Positions 53,096 through 64,000 are shown, numbered from the stretch's first letter. The stretch: 64,000 bases of DNA from Oscillospiraceae bacterium (GCA_021203065.1 JAJQBX010000032.1:62001-126000); one strand, 5' to 3'. Notes: a model not told the origin generated them from the sequence alone. Translations and numbers: made by a program.

Positions 53096-54580
53096 ATGAA
53101 AAGAATATTTGCTGTTATTCTGTCGGTGGTTCTGATGATGACGCTCTTCACTTCCTGTGCAGAGGTCAATCAGGCTCTTTCAAAAATATATCTTAATATC
53201 GGAGAGAAGTATCTGACAGATCTTAACTATGAAGAGGCTATCGTCTACTTCAATAAGCTCATTGAAGTAGAGCCTAAAAATTCCCGTGCCTATCTGGGAT
53301 TGGCGGAGGCTTATGTCGCCACCGAAGATGTTGAAGCCGCAATAGATATTCTGGAAACTGCGCTTGATGTATTTTTGGATGATGAGGACATAAGAATAGA
53401 GATTCTCGAAAGGCTTATAGAAATTGATCCGACGGAGAGCGAGTGGTATCTCCAGTTAGCTCAGATATATCTTGACAGGGGAGATACCGACAAGGCAATC
53501 GAAATCCTTGAGCAGGGAGTCATAAGCGTCGGCGCAGACGGCAATTCCGATATACTGGAACTGCTTGAAGAGCTTGATCCGTCATACATAAACCGTTTCA
53601 CGACACTTACCGGTATGGTCTGCAAAGCCTCTGACAGAACTACACCTATCGAGGGCGCAACTATTACTATTTATAATAGTGATTCAGATGCAGTGTATGC
53701 AAGCTGTGAGTCGGATTCAGTCGGAAGCTATTCAGTCTATCTCTTGGTTGACGAATACCGGGTGGTCATTTCAGCTGATGGGTATATAGCTTTTGACGAT
53801 TATATCGAGCTATCCGAGAGTGAGGTTACATATTCAGAAACATATCTGATGGTTCAGGGAAGCGAGAGCTCCTCCGGAACTGCAACCGGCACAATCACCA
53901 GTGCCCTGACGGGGCTTGGCGTTGAGGAGGTCACCCTCACAGTCCGTTCAGGCTGGAACAACTCCGACTCCGGCGACATTATCGCCACAACTGTGACTGA
54001 TGAAAACGGCGACTACTCGCTTACTCTTCCCATAGGCAATTACACCTTGCTTGCTGAAAAGGACGATTATATTTCCGCAACCGTCAACTTGGTCGTCCAG
54101 AGCGGCACAACTTCGTCCCAGAACGGCTCGATTTCTCCTGTACTTTCCGGAGACAGCTTCAGAGTTGTTCTGACATGGGGAGAGAATCCAAGAGACCTCG
54201 ATTCTCACGTTGTGGGAACCCTGTCAAGTGGTTCTACTTTCCATGTTTACTATTCATATAAGTCCCAGTATGACGGAATTACCGAGGTCTGCAACCTTGA
54301 TGTCGACGACACTTCAAGCTACGGTCCGGAAACCATCACCCTTAATCTCACGACCTCCGACCCGTATTACTACTACGTCTATCTCTATGCCGGAGACGGC
54401 ACTCTTGCCACCTCCGAAGCAAAGGTCAGCGTCTATCAGGGCAACACTCTTGTCGCCCGGTTCAACGTCCCGACCGATCAGGGCGGCGGCAGATACTGGA
54501 ACGTTTTCGCCATCGTCGACGGTCAGATCACCGTCAGAAACACCGTTACCAGCAGTGCAGACGTCTCATACGCCGAATGA
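53096..54580 (+). CDS. TPR lipoprotein with carboxypeptidase-regulatory-like and YfaP-like domains
   Basis: 494 residues, the last gene of the locus. Lipobox LFTSC with Cys21 and TPR head ~27-165 (LNIGEKYLTDLNYEEAIVYF). Residues ~175-255 and ~260-345 are two CarboxypepD_reg/Cna-B-like beta-sandwiches (LTGMVCKASDRTTPIEGATITIY; ATGTITSALTGLGVEEVTLTV). Residues ~355-490 match the YfaP/DUF2135 pattern (FRVVLTWGENPRDLDSHVVG, YYYYVYLYAGDG, RYWNVFAIVDG). All domains would be outside the cell. The LTWxxxPxDLDSHV motif carries acidic residues that bind calcium in relatives. No terminator follows directly; an inverted repeat lies 46 bp downstream. Confidence 0.85.
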   Translation: MKRIFAVILSVVLMMTLFTSCAEVNQALSKIYLNIGEKYLTDLNYEEAIVYFNKLIEVEPKNSRAYLGLAEAYVATEDVEAAIDILETALDVFLDDEDIRIEILERLIEIDPTESEWYLQLAQIYLDRGDTDKAIEILEQGVISVGADGNSDILELLEELDPSYINRFTTLTGMVCKASDRTTPIEGATITIYNSDSDAVYASCESDSVGSYSVYLLVDEYRVVISADGYIAFDDYIELSESEVTYSETYLMVQGSESSSGTATGTITSALTGLGVEEVTLTVRSGWNNSDSGDIIATTVTDENGDYSLTLPIGNYTLLAEKDDYISATVNLVVQSGTTSSQNGSISPVLSGDSFRVVLTWGENPRDLDSHVVGTLSSGSTFHVYYSYKSQYDGITEVCNLDVDDTSSYGPETITLNLTTSDPYYYYVYLYAGDGTLATSEAKVSVYQGNTLVARFNVPTDQGGGRYWNVFAIVDGQITVRNTVTSSADVSYAE

Positions 54581-54626
54581 ACACCCGCTGACCGGCTTCC
54601 TCCTTAAAATTCCATAAAAAATTTCT

Positions 54627-54665
54627 CTCCCCCATAAAAAAACTCTTGACAAGTTTATGGGGGAG
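54627..54665. promoter_or_regulatory. Perfect 12-bp inverted repeat spanning a -35 box, operator-like
   Basis: CTCCCCCATAAA (54627-54638) and TTTATGGGGGAG (54654-54665) are exact complements separated by 15 bp. The gap contains the TTGACA -35 element, and the right arm lies in the promoter spacer. It could be an operator, or an RNA hairpin ending the upstream operon; no T run follows, which favours an operator. Confidence 0.65.
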
Positions 54666-54674
54666 TATTATAAT
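54646..54674 (+). promoter_or_regulatory. Consensus sigma-A promoter
   Basis: TTGACA (54646-54651), a 17-bp spacer and TATAAT (54669-54674): all twelve bases match consensus. It drives the large surface protein gene at 54807, with transcription starting near 54681. Confidence 0.92.
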
Positions 54675-54680
54675 ACAAAT

Positions 54681-54806
54681 ATGTGGGGGAGGGCTTGGCA
54701 TAAGCTTAACCACAAAAACTATTTGGAGACCGGAGAGTCTCCGGCAATAAAACGGTGCAGGAGGGCATCTATATTCCTCCCTGTGCTAAACTAAGGAGGA
54801 ATTTTT
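54681..54806 (+). promoter_or_regulatory. Structured 5' leader of the beta-helix surface protein gene
   Basis: About 125 nt of untranslated leader. GTGG...CCAC encloses GCTT/AAGC early on, GGAGAC and GTCTCC pair at ~54725-54742, and GGAGG and CCTCC pair at ~54762-54781. AAGGAGG at about 54794-54800 is the ribosome-binding site. Parts (ATRTGTGGGRGGG) resemble the leader at 17563. I do not recognise a riboswitch class. Confidence 0.5.
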
Positions 54807-57800
54807 ATGGCAAAACGCCTTATGTGCATCATAATAAGCGTTTTAATGATCGTCTCACTCCTGCCGACGGGGGTGGTTGCAGATGATTCATCTGGGACGA
54901 ATCCTTTTCCGGAAGGAGGTACGTTAGAGGCTAGTGCGACCTACCAATTGACTGGTGACGTGTCAATTTCAAGTCTTACTTCGTCCGCAACAGGAGTTGT
55001 GATTGATCTTAACGGTTACACATTGACTGCTAATATCACTGTTACCGGAGGTTCGTTGGAAATTAAAGATTCGACTGTATCATCAGATGCCTATAGCACC
55101 TCAAGTGGAGGAACGCTTGATGGTACTCTGAATATATCAGGTGGTACGGCAACAATTAACGGCGGCACATATACGGGCACTGTAACAGCCAATGAAAATC
55201 TAACTATTAATTATGGTATGTTCAGCAGTGCTGTAGCGGGCTTGGCTGGCTATGTTGATGAAGATTACTATAGATTCAGTAATGCTGCTGGTGGGTATTT
55301 CTACACCATGTACAACGATTATGTGGCAGATGTTGTAGTCGGTACAGTCTCGACATATTACAAATCTCTTGAGAGAGCAATAGCAGCTGCGAATAGTGCA
55401 GGTACTGCTACTGTCAAAATACTAGAATATTCAATGTTATCTCAAAGTACAATTACTTTGGATGCTGGCATTGAGATTACTGGTAATATTACGTTAATTA
55501 TGAACGGAAATGACAGAGCTATTGTTCCAAGTAGTACATGCACAACAGATTATCTCTTTAAAGTTACTTCTACAGGTAGCTTGACCATTAAAAATTGTAA
55601 CGGCTATGGCTACAGTTACATAGGCTCGCTCAGTTCTACAAAAACTGAAAATGGAGGAATAGGAGTATATGTCAATGGCGGCACACTGACAATTTCTGAG
55701 AACGGTGCGATATATGGATATTATGGCATTAAGGTCGACAGTGGTGGTACTGTTAATGTCAACAATTACACCGAGACTGTGCAAGGCGTAAATACTGCAA
55801 TTTACATAACTAATGGAACTGCAAATTTAGCGGGCACTATCTCAGGCGCTAATTGTGGCGTATATCTTACCGGTAGCAATAGCACGCTTAATGTTACAAG
55901 TGGAACTATTAATTCGACAGGCGATAATTCAGCAGCTGTTGAAGCTTATTCCGGGGGAGTTGTTAATGTAAGTGGTGGCGAGATTGCTGGTAAATATTAC
56001 GGTATATATTCCGATGGTGGTATTGTTAATGTATCTGGTGGTTCCGTTTCATCAACAAGTTCTTCCACCGGCACTGCTGGCATGATGGTTTCAGGTAGTA
56101 GCCAAGTTTCAATAACAAAGGGAACTGTAGGAGCAACTTCATCTAAAACTTCTGATGTGGCAATTCACGTTGGTGGTAGTAGCACGGTAACTATTTCCGG
56201 TACTGATACATTCATAAATGCATACTCTAGAGGCTTGTACGCAGAAGGCGGTACGGTTACAATAAGTGGTGCACTATTCTCCGTTAGTAATGGCGGAATT
56301 GACGTTTATGCGGATGGTGGTACTGTTTCGATTAGTGCTGGTGGTTACCCTCGTGGCGTAACTGCTACTGGTCTCGGAACAATCAGTATCACAGGTGGTT
56401 ACTTTAATGCGGATGTAAACGATTATGTCGCTACAGGCTATGTATGTGAATCTGGCTCGTATTACTATAGTGAAGGTGGTGAGTTCACCTACCAAGTCAC
56501 CCAAAGTTCAACTCCGACTTACGTCGCACAAATAGGCGACACTGGTTACACCACCCTTGCTGAAGCACTCAGCAATGCAAGCTCTGGCGATACAGTTGTG
56601 CTATTAGCTGATAACTCCGAAGAAGTAACAATTTCAACTTCAATCACTCTGAACCTTGGCAGTTATACATATAGTGGCTACATGACCGTTTCTAGCGGCG
56701 ATGTAACCATCAATGGCACTGTTTCTGGCAGAGTAATTGTAAGCGGTGGCAATGTTACTGTTCCTGAGGGTACGAGCATTGCAAATGTAAGTTTGAATAG
56801 CGGATCTCTTACTGTAAGTGGTGGATCAGTTACTTCTGAAATTGCTGTAAATGGCGGAACGCTTAATGTTGAGTCCGGAACTGTTTCAGGCGTTGAAGTT
56901 ACTTCCGGCGCAGTTAATATCTCCGGTGGCACGGTTACAATAAGCTCTGTTTCAGGCGGAACTGTCAATATCTCTGGTGGAACTATTTCTGGCACAGGCT
57001 TTGAGATTACCGGTGGCTCAGTAACTATTACTAATGGAACAATTACAGCAGGTATCTATGTGGGTACTGATGGAACACTTTCTATTTCAGGCGGTACGTT
57101 CTCTGATAAGGAAAATACTACTCCGTGGATTAGACAGGATACAGCAAGCACCTACTTAGCTGATGGCTATACAGCCGTTAGTAACAATGATGGCACTTGG
57201 ACAGTAGAGCTTGCAAATGCAACTGCAATCAACTCTACAACCAATGTTAAATACTCGACCCTCCAAAACGCCATCGATGGCGCATCCAGTGGCGACACGG
57301 TTGCACCGTTGGGGGCTCTTGAAGAAGACATAACCATCTCCTCCACTCAGTCCATAGTCCTCGACTTGGCAGGATGTACTTTGACTGGTGACGTAACCGT
57401 TAACGGCGGAACGTTGGAGATTAAGGATTCTGTTGGCGATGGTAAGATTGATGGCGATGTTTCGGTACAGTGGTATTATGAAACGACGATAACCGAATAT
57501 AGTATCACTTACTATTACAATGGTACAGTCATTTCTTATGATACGTACTGTGAATATCAGAAAGACGAGACTATGCAACAGTACTTGTATTTTGATGAGG
57601 TGGAGGCATCGGCAAGCTACACAACGCCAGTTCGTGGTTCATTAACGTTGACAAGCGGTACAATCACAGGGAGCGTTTTAGTCAATGCTAGTGATTTCGC
57701 CATGAATGGTGGTCAGACGGGTCATGTAGCTATTGAATATGCCACTACTGAGGCTTCAGGATATGCGTTCATTAATAACTTTACATATTACAGCACTTTT

Positions 57801-59000
57801 AATCTCACTGGTGGTACTATTACTGGTAGCACAACATCAACACATTACTTAGCTCAAGCCTACGGTGGAGCAGGAGTAGTAGTGGGTATTGGTTGCACCT
57901 TTAATATGTCAGGAGGAACGATTACCGGCAATAACTTTGCAAGTCCTGCATCCAATACGTCATATGGCGGCGGTGTATATGTTTATGGTGGCGGTGCATT
58001 CACAATGTCCGGCGGCGTAATCACTGGTAACTCTGCTACTTATGGCGGTGGTGTTGCTGTTAATGGTGGCACTTTCACCATGACTGGTGGAGCGATCTAT
58101 GGAAATACCGCTTTGTATGCAGGTGCTGATATTTATTCGAATGGCACTTCTGTAACCTTGCTTACTGCAAGTTCAATGACTGCAGAGGGTGAAAGCTTTT
58201 CTTCCTACGCATGGTACAATGATGCTGAAGACAGTAGATATGAATCGGGCAGTAGCTCTAATACAACTGTAGATGTTACAAGTGCTGCTATTACTGGAAG
58301 CTTGGCTGTTATAGCTTCGGATGGAGTTTTCTACATTGGCGTAGTTGACAGCGATGAAACAGCAGTTCCTGCTGAGATTGCTTCCGGTGAGGGCGAAGCA
58401 ACCATGTATGTCAAGGTTACTTCTGACAATATGAGTAATTACTCTACTACCGAGTATCCGACGACTGAGTTGACGTACTACTACGATGGTAGCTACAACA
58501 ACTATGTATTCGCCGGCTGGTACACAAGTGACGATGGAACAACATTCACTGCTTGCGATAGCAGTATGTGGGATGACGAGCTATCTGGTAATTACTACGC
58601 CAAGTTCGTAGATGCGAATGTTTTGACGGTAATGACACAGTTCACAGCTGGTACTACTTCTGGAACAGAGTCTACCAACCTGAGATTCGTCAGCACAGTT
58701 GATACTCTTGACTATACCAAGGTTGGCTTCAAGTTTACTATCAATAGCAAGGAAAGCGACAAGTCGACAACGACCGTTTATAAGTCGATAGCTGCCTCTA
58801 CTGAGGGTGATAGTTTCAGCTATTCACCGAGCTATTTCAGCACATCGTCTGAATATTTCTTCACCTTTACCATTACTGGCATTCCGAGCACTGCTTTTGA
58901 CACAGAGATTACCGTTATTCCTTATTGGATAACAGCAGATGGAACTACAGTTTATGGAACAACAAAGACAGTGAAGGTATCTGATGGATTTAGTGAATAA
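54807..59000 (+). CDS. Large secreted right-handed beta-helix-like surface protein
   Basis: 1397 residues with AAGGAGG upstream. A signal peptide ends near residue 25 (LLPTGVVAD). Most of the protein (~50-1180) consists of short beta-strand repeats rich in Gly, Ser, Thr and Val (GGTVNISGGTIS, GGTVTISG, NGGTFTMTGGAIYGN), the pattern of right-handed parallel beta-helix adhesins and polymorphic outer-surface proteins. Three related blocks begin with phrases like YTTLAEALSNASSGDTVVLL. Residues ~1220-1290 form an InlB-like repeat (TELTYYYDGSYNNYVFAGWYT) and the C-terminal ~110 residues a separate beta domain. No LPXTG or membrane anchor is seen. The likely role is adhesion; enzyme activity is not indicated. 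Confidence 0.82.
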   Translation: MAKRLMCIIISVLMIVSLLPTGVVADDSSGTNPFPEGGTLEASATYQLTGDVSISSLTSSATGVVIDLNGYTLTANITVTGGSLEIKDSTVSSDAYSTSSGGTLDGTLNISGGTATINGGTYTGTVTANENLTINYGMFSSAVAGLAGYVDEDYYRFSNAAGGYFYTMYNDYVADVVVGTVSTYYKSLERAIAAANSAGTATVKILEYSMLSQSTITLDAGIEITGNITLIMNGNDRAIVPSSTCTTDYLFKVTSTGSLTIKNCNGYGYSYIGSLSSTKTENGGIGVYVNGGTLTISENGAIYGYYGIKVDSGGTVNVNNYTETVQGVNTAIYITNGTANLAGTISGANCGVYLTGSNSTLNVTSGTINSTGDNSAAVEAYSGGVVNVSGGEIAGKYYGIYSDGGIVNVSGGSVSSTSSSTGTAGMMVSGSSQVSITKGTVGATSSKTSDVAIHVGGSSTVTISGTDTFINAYSRGLYAEGGTVTISGALFSVSNGGIDVYADGGTVSISAGGYPRGVTATGLGTISITGGYFNADVNDYVATGYVCESGSYYYSEGGEFTYQVTQSSTPTYVAQIGDTGYTTLAEALSNASSGDTVVLLADNSEEVTISTSITLNLGSYTYSGYMTVSSGDVTINGTVSGRVIVSGGNVTVPEGTSIANVSLNSGSLTVSGGSVTSEIAVNGGTLNVESGTVSGVEVTSGAVNISGGTVTISSVSGGTVNISGGTISGTGFEITGGSVTITNGTITAGIYVGTDGTLSISGGTFSDKENTTPWIRQDTASTYLADGYTAVSNNDGTWTVELANATAINSTTNVKYSTLQNAIDGASSGDTVAPLGALEEDITISSTQSIVLDLAGCTLTGDVTVNGGTLEIKDSVGDGKIDGDVSVQWYYETTITEYSITYYYNGTVISYDTYCEYQKDETMQQYLYFDEVEASASYTTPVRGSLTLTSGTITGSVLVNASDFAMNGGQTGHVAIEYATTEASGYAFINNFTYYSTFNLTGGTITGSTTSTHYLAQAYGGAGVVVGIGCTFNMSGGTITGNNFASPASNTSYGGGVYVYGGGAFTMSGGVITGNSATYGGGVAVNGGTFTMTGGAIYGNTALYAGADIYSNGTSVTLLTASSMTAEGESFSSYAWYNDAEDSRYESGSSSNTTVDVTSAAITGSLAVIASDGVFYIGVVDSDETAVPAEIASGEGEATMYVKVTSDNMSNYSTTEYPTTELTYYYDGSYNNYVFAGWYTSDDGTTFTACDSSMWDDELSGNYYAKFVDANVLTVMTQFTAGTTSGTESTNLRFVSTVDTLDYTKVGFKFTINSKESDKSTTTVYKSIAASTEGDSFSYSPSYFSTSSEYFFTFTITGIPSTAFDTEITVIPYWITADGTTVYGTTKTVKVSDGFSE

Positions 59001-59028
59001 GCGCTTTGACCGAAAGGAGATTCAAATC

Positions 59029-59175
59029 ATGAAATATGAAGACGCAGAGATGGAAATAGTCTACTTTAGCGGTGATACTTTTATCGTGTGCTTGAGCGGA
59101 GAAGATTCTGGCGATGGCGATTCTGGTGGTTGGGGAGACATGAGTGGCTCTAACAGCGTTAGTAATGACTATTGA
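59029..59175 (+). CDS. 48-residue peptide with Gly/Asp/Ser-rich tail
   Basis: Starts at the ATG 59029 (AAAGGAG upstream), 28 bp after the surface protein gene, and ends before a terminator, so the two share a transcript. The N-terminal half, MKYEDAEMEIVYFSGDTFIV, is followed by CLSGEDSGDGDSGGWGD and a Ser/Asn tail. It has no signal peptide. The form leader-like half plus Gly/Ser/Cys-containing tail recalls RiPP precursors, but no modifying enzyme is nearby. Similar short acidic peptides beginning MKYExPxMEI occur in many Clostridia, and their role is unknown to me. Confidence 0.65.
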   Translation: MKYEDAEMEIVYFSGDTFIVCLSGEDSGDGDSGGWGDMSGSNSVSNDY

Positions 59176-59204
59176 TTTCCAATAATCATAACCTAAGTTT
59201 GCTC

Positions 59205-59239
59205 AATCGGGGCGGGTTAATCCCCGCCCTGATTTTCTT
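59205..59239 (+). terminator. Intrinsic terminator after the 48-residue peptide gene
   Basis: A 12-bp stem pairs 59205-59216 with 59223-59234 (one G-T wobble) around a 6-nt loop and is followed by TTCTT. It ends the transcript from 54681. Confidence 0.82.
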
Positions 59240-59256
59240 GAGGAGGGAGGAACGAT

Positions 59257-59886
59257 ATGGAGAAGAGGATTGTTATTGCGGTTGCGGCGGTTGTTGCTAC
59301 TGTGATTGTGGTTGTTGGGGTTGCGGCGGTGGTTCTCAGGGTCGGCAACAGAAGTATTGACGATGAGCCGGTGACCGAGACTACCACGGCGGCTACTGAG
59401 AGTGAACCGGCTGTTACTTCGGTGACGGAGGCGTCGGAGGAGGTTACTACCACTGCAACGACAACCGTGGTTGAGGCAGAAACTTCTGAGGTCACTTCAA
59501 CTGCAGAGATCTCGGAGTCTGCAACAAGCTCATCGACAACAAAAGCGGTTACCACGACAACCACTGCTGAGGAAGCGGTCGCAGGCACAACAAGTAATGA
59601 TGATGGTCTGGACGTTGTTGACCTCGGTGAAGAGGATGAAGACAGTATTGATTTTGAGGAGCTTATCTCGGGGACTACTGCGGCGACGACACAGGCGGCA
59701 GTGACGACTACTTCGCCGGTGATCTGGTATCAGGGTGGCACGACAGCGACTACTACCACTACGACGACCAACTCTACAACCACAAGCGAGAGCACAACGG
59801 CTTCCACTACTGAGGATGCCAACACTCCCGAGCTTTCAGTCGAAACCGAATCGACCGATAGTCCTGCTTGGGGTCCGCTCTTCTGA
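59257..59886 (+). CDS. Membrane-anchored Thr/Ser-rich protein
   Basis: 209 residues with GGAGGGAGGAACG upstream. An N-terminal helix (~5-30, VIAVAAVVATVIVVVGVAAVVL) acts as signal anchor. The rest is very low in complexity: Thr, Ser, Glu and Ala repeats (ATTTTVVEAETSEVTSTAEI, TTTTTTTNSTTTSES). Such stalks are often O-glycosylated wall-spanning linkers. It has no folded domain or cell-wall sorting signal. Only 17 bp separate the terminator at 59205-59239 from its start, so its promoter would have to lie upstream of that terminator or it depends on read-through. Confidence 0.7.
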   Translation: MEKRIVIAVAAVVATVIVVVGVAAVVLRVGNRSIDDEPVTETTTAATESEPAVTSVTEASEEVTTTATTTVVEAETSEVTSTAEISESATSSSTTKAVTTTTTAEEAVAGTTSNDDGLDVVDLGEEDEDSIDFEELISGTTAATTQAAVTTTSPVIWYQGGTTATTTTTTTNSTTTSESTTASTTEDANTPELSVETESTDSPAWGPLF

Positions 59887-59905
59887 AACGAATGCAAAAT
59901 AATAA

Positions 59906-59938
59906 CCGGTCTGGGAAAATCTCAGACCGGCTTTTTTT
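59906..59938. terminator. Bidirectional intrinsic terminator
   Basis: CCGGTCTG (59906-59913) and CAGACCGG (59923-59930) form an 8-bp stem, with seven T residues at 59932-59938 on the plus side and a T-rich stretch on the minus side. It separates the convergent Thr-rich and lacZ genes. Confidence 0.92.
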
Positions 59939-59946
59939 GCAAAGAT

Positions 59947-62937
<2,991 letters not shown>

Positions 62938-62944
62938 TTAATAA

Positions 62945-63658
62945 TTACGGATGTTCCCTTATACTTACAACTTCCCAGACTCCGTTTTCGTTTTTCTCCA
63001 CCTTCCAGAGCGAGGGAACATTTGAACTGCCACAAACTGTATTTCCGTCAGTGTCGAGTGCTTCCTGAGAATAATACACCCAGATATAGCCCTCAGTGTC
63101 ACCTAAGTGAGCACTCCACAGTTCGAGCGAATATTTCACATATGATGCTGAACGCTCACTGGGCGTAGCATATCTCGAAAGAAGCCCATATAGCTCGTCG
63201 CACTCGGCATCCGTGTGCTTACAGTCCTGAAATGCCGCATCAGCTTGCCTGAGAACCGACTGTGCTTCTATTCTGTCGGACAGACTTCCGATAGATATGA
63301 GCAGTGAAACTTCGTCGCTGGTATAGTATGATGTGCCGCCGACCATCAAAAGCCTGTAAATCGGGAACTGATAAATAAGCAAGGAGATTATAAGAATACA
63401 GGCGATAATAACCGTTACAGCTGTCCACTTTCTCTTACGAATCTTCTTTTTCACGCTTGTTATCACTTCGGCATCGCTTTTTCTCTCAGTAAAAGAAGTC
63501 TCGCCGATGCTCTTATCAGCTTTCAGCTTTTCAAGCTCGGAAGCGCAATCGGGGCAGTTTTTAATGTGCTCTTCGACAAATTCAGCTGTATCCTCACTTA
63601 CCATATTTTCATAGTAAAGCGGAAGAATATCTCTGACTATACTGCACTCATTATTCAT
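62945..63658 (-). CDS. Anti-sigma factor with zinc-finger (zf-HC2) and membrane helix
   Basis: 237 residues. The N-terminal zinc-binding motif HIKNCPDC (HxxxCxxC, ~32-39) preceded by CSIVRDILPLYYENMVS is typical of ZAS-type anti-sigma factors that bind and hold ECF sigma factors. A membrane helix covers ~78-98 (AVTVIIACILIISLLIYQF). The outer domain (~100-237) is of unknown fold and would sense the signal. Its start overlaps the sigma factor stop codon by 8 bp, confirming the pair. It is likely released by regulated proteolysis, as in relatives. Confidence 0.88.
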   Translation of the reverse strand: MNNECSIVRDILPLYYENMVSEDTAEFVEEHIKNCPDCASELEKLKADKSIGETSFTERKSDAEVITSVKKKIRKRKWTAVTVIIACILIISLLIYQFPIYRLLMVGGTSYYTSDEVSLLISIGSLSDRIEAQSVLRQADAAFQDCKHTDAECDELYGLLSRYATPSERSASYVKYSLELWSAHLGDTEGYIWVYYSQEALDTDGNTVCGSSNVPSLWKVEKNENGVWEVVSIREHP

Positions 63659-63998
63659 CGCTCTGTTCCTCCATTCTAAGACGAATCATTTTTCTTGCAC
63701 GGTGGTAGGTGACGCAAGCCCAGTTGTCGGTTTTTCCGTAGAGTTCGCCTATTTCCTTGAACGAAAGCTCTCCGAATACCCGCCACATGAAGACTTCCTT
63801 GTATGGTTCTTCTATGTCGTGCAGGGCTCTTCTTATCCGTTCCGACTCATCTTTTTGGCTCATCTGCTCTTCGGGAGAGGCATCTGGGCTTGTAAAGTCA
63901 TATAGCTTGACAGCATCGAAGCTTTCAGTTCTGCTGGATTTTTTCAGATACGAAAAGTATGCGTTCTTGGCAATCTGACAGAGCCAGACCCGGATGTC
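63651..63998 (-). CDS. ECF-type RNA polymerase sigma factor, partial at the window edge
   Basis: The frame stays open to the right end of the window, so the N-terminus lies outside. The visible 115 residues begin DIRVWLCQIAKNAYFSYLKKS, the end of sigma region 2, then a linker, and region 4 from about ALHDIEEPYKEVFMWRVFGELSFKEIGELYGKTDN, where the FKEIGELYGKTDNWACVTYHRARKM stretch is the helix-turn-helix for the -35 element. A short start at 63863 would give only region 4 and is not the true start. It is paired with the overlapping anti-sigma gene. Confidence 0.88.
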   Translation of the reverse strand, partial: DIRVWLCQIAKNAYFSYLKKSSRTESFDAVKLYDFTSPDASPEEQMSQKDESERIRRALHDIEEPYKEVFMWRVFGELSFKEIGELYGKTDNWACVTYHRARKMIRLRMEEQSDE

Positions 63999-64000
63999 GC

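Noticed and set aside
23689-54580. Type VII secretion system
   Set aside because: FHA and kinase genes are present, but there is no EssC/FtsK-like ATPase, WXG100 protein or other core component in the window.
54627-54665. Insertion-sequence ends
   Set aside because: The 12-bp arms are only 15 bp apart with no transposase and no target duplication, so they fit an operator or hairpin better.

Overview
The window looks like chromosomal DNA of a low-to-mid GC Gram-positive bacterium, most likely a gut or rumen Clostridia member of the Ruminococcaceae/Oscillospiraceae type. The reasons are the murB-rapZ-whiA-dnaE gene order, hemZ, lipobox signal peptides of the MKKLLSxIL...SC type, a beta-mannanase and a GH2 beta-galactosidase, and large surface proteins with InlB-like, calcium-repeat and beta-helix regions. 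This assignment is inferred from gene content only. I saw no rRNA, tRNA, insertion sequence or CRISPR array.

Region 1 (1-17.5 kb) is a co-directional housekeeping block: the end of a PHP-domain protein, murB, rapZ, whiA, dnaE, a GH26 mannanase lipoprotein with a GDSL esterase beside it, recJ, relA/spoT, a metallo-beta-lactamase-fold hydrolase, hemZ, a TIM-barrel protein and an RlmD-type rRNA methyltransferase. Region 2 (17.5-23.4 kb) holds two secreted proteins. The first is a 1325-residue VWA surface protein preceded by a strong promoter, a structured leader RNA and an intrinsic terminator. The second is a ricin-lectin/C39-peptidase-like protein.

Region 3 (23.4-54.6 kb) is the striking part. 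It is about 31 kb of plus-strand genes with mostly 1-50 bp gaps. It encodes one PP2C phosphatase, three Hanks-type Ser/Thr kinases, an FHA-FHA-ABC transporter fusion, a membrane-anchored FHA protein, three zinc-ribbon proteins, an unrecognised 428-residue protein, a tiny membrane protein and twelve lipoproteins. Eleven of the lipoproteins share nearly the same signal peptide plus TPR head, but carry different C-terminal modules: YD-like repeats, BspA/DUF285 repeats, a C-type lectin fold, a VanY-type D,D-carboxypeptidase, and a Cna-B/carboxypeptidase-regulatory plus YfaP-like module. One kinase carries the same BspA-type ectodomain as three of the lipoproteins, and another kinase has a TPR ectodomain. 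My reading is an envelope-sensing phospho-signalling system: interchangeable surface lipoproteins outside, kinases spanning the membrane, and PP2C, FHA and ABC partners inside. This is an inference from architecture and has not been demonstrated.

Region 4 (54.6-64 kb) holds a 1397-residue beta-helix-like surface protein behind a consensus promoter that lies inside a perfect inverted repeat, a 48-residue acidic/glycine peptide, a Thr-rich membrane-anchored protein, and, on the minus strand, lacZ (GH2), a zinc-finger anti-sigma factor and the 3' part of an ECF-type sigma factor cut by the window edge.
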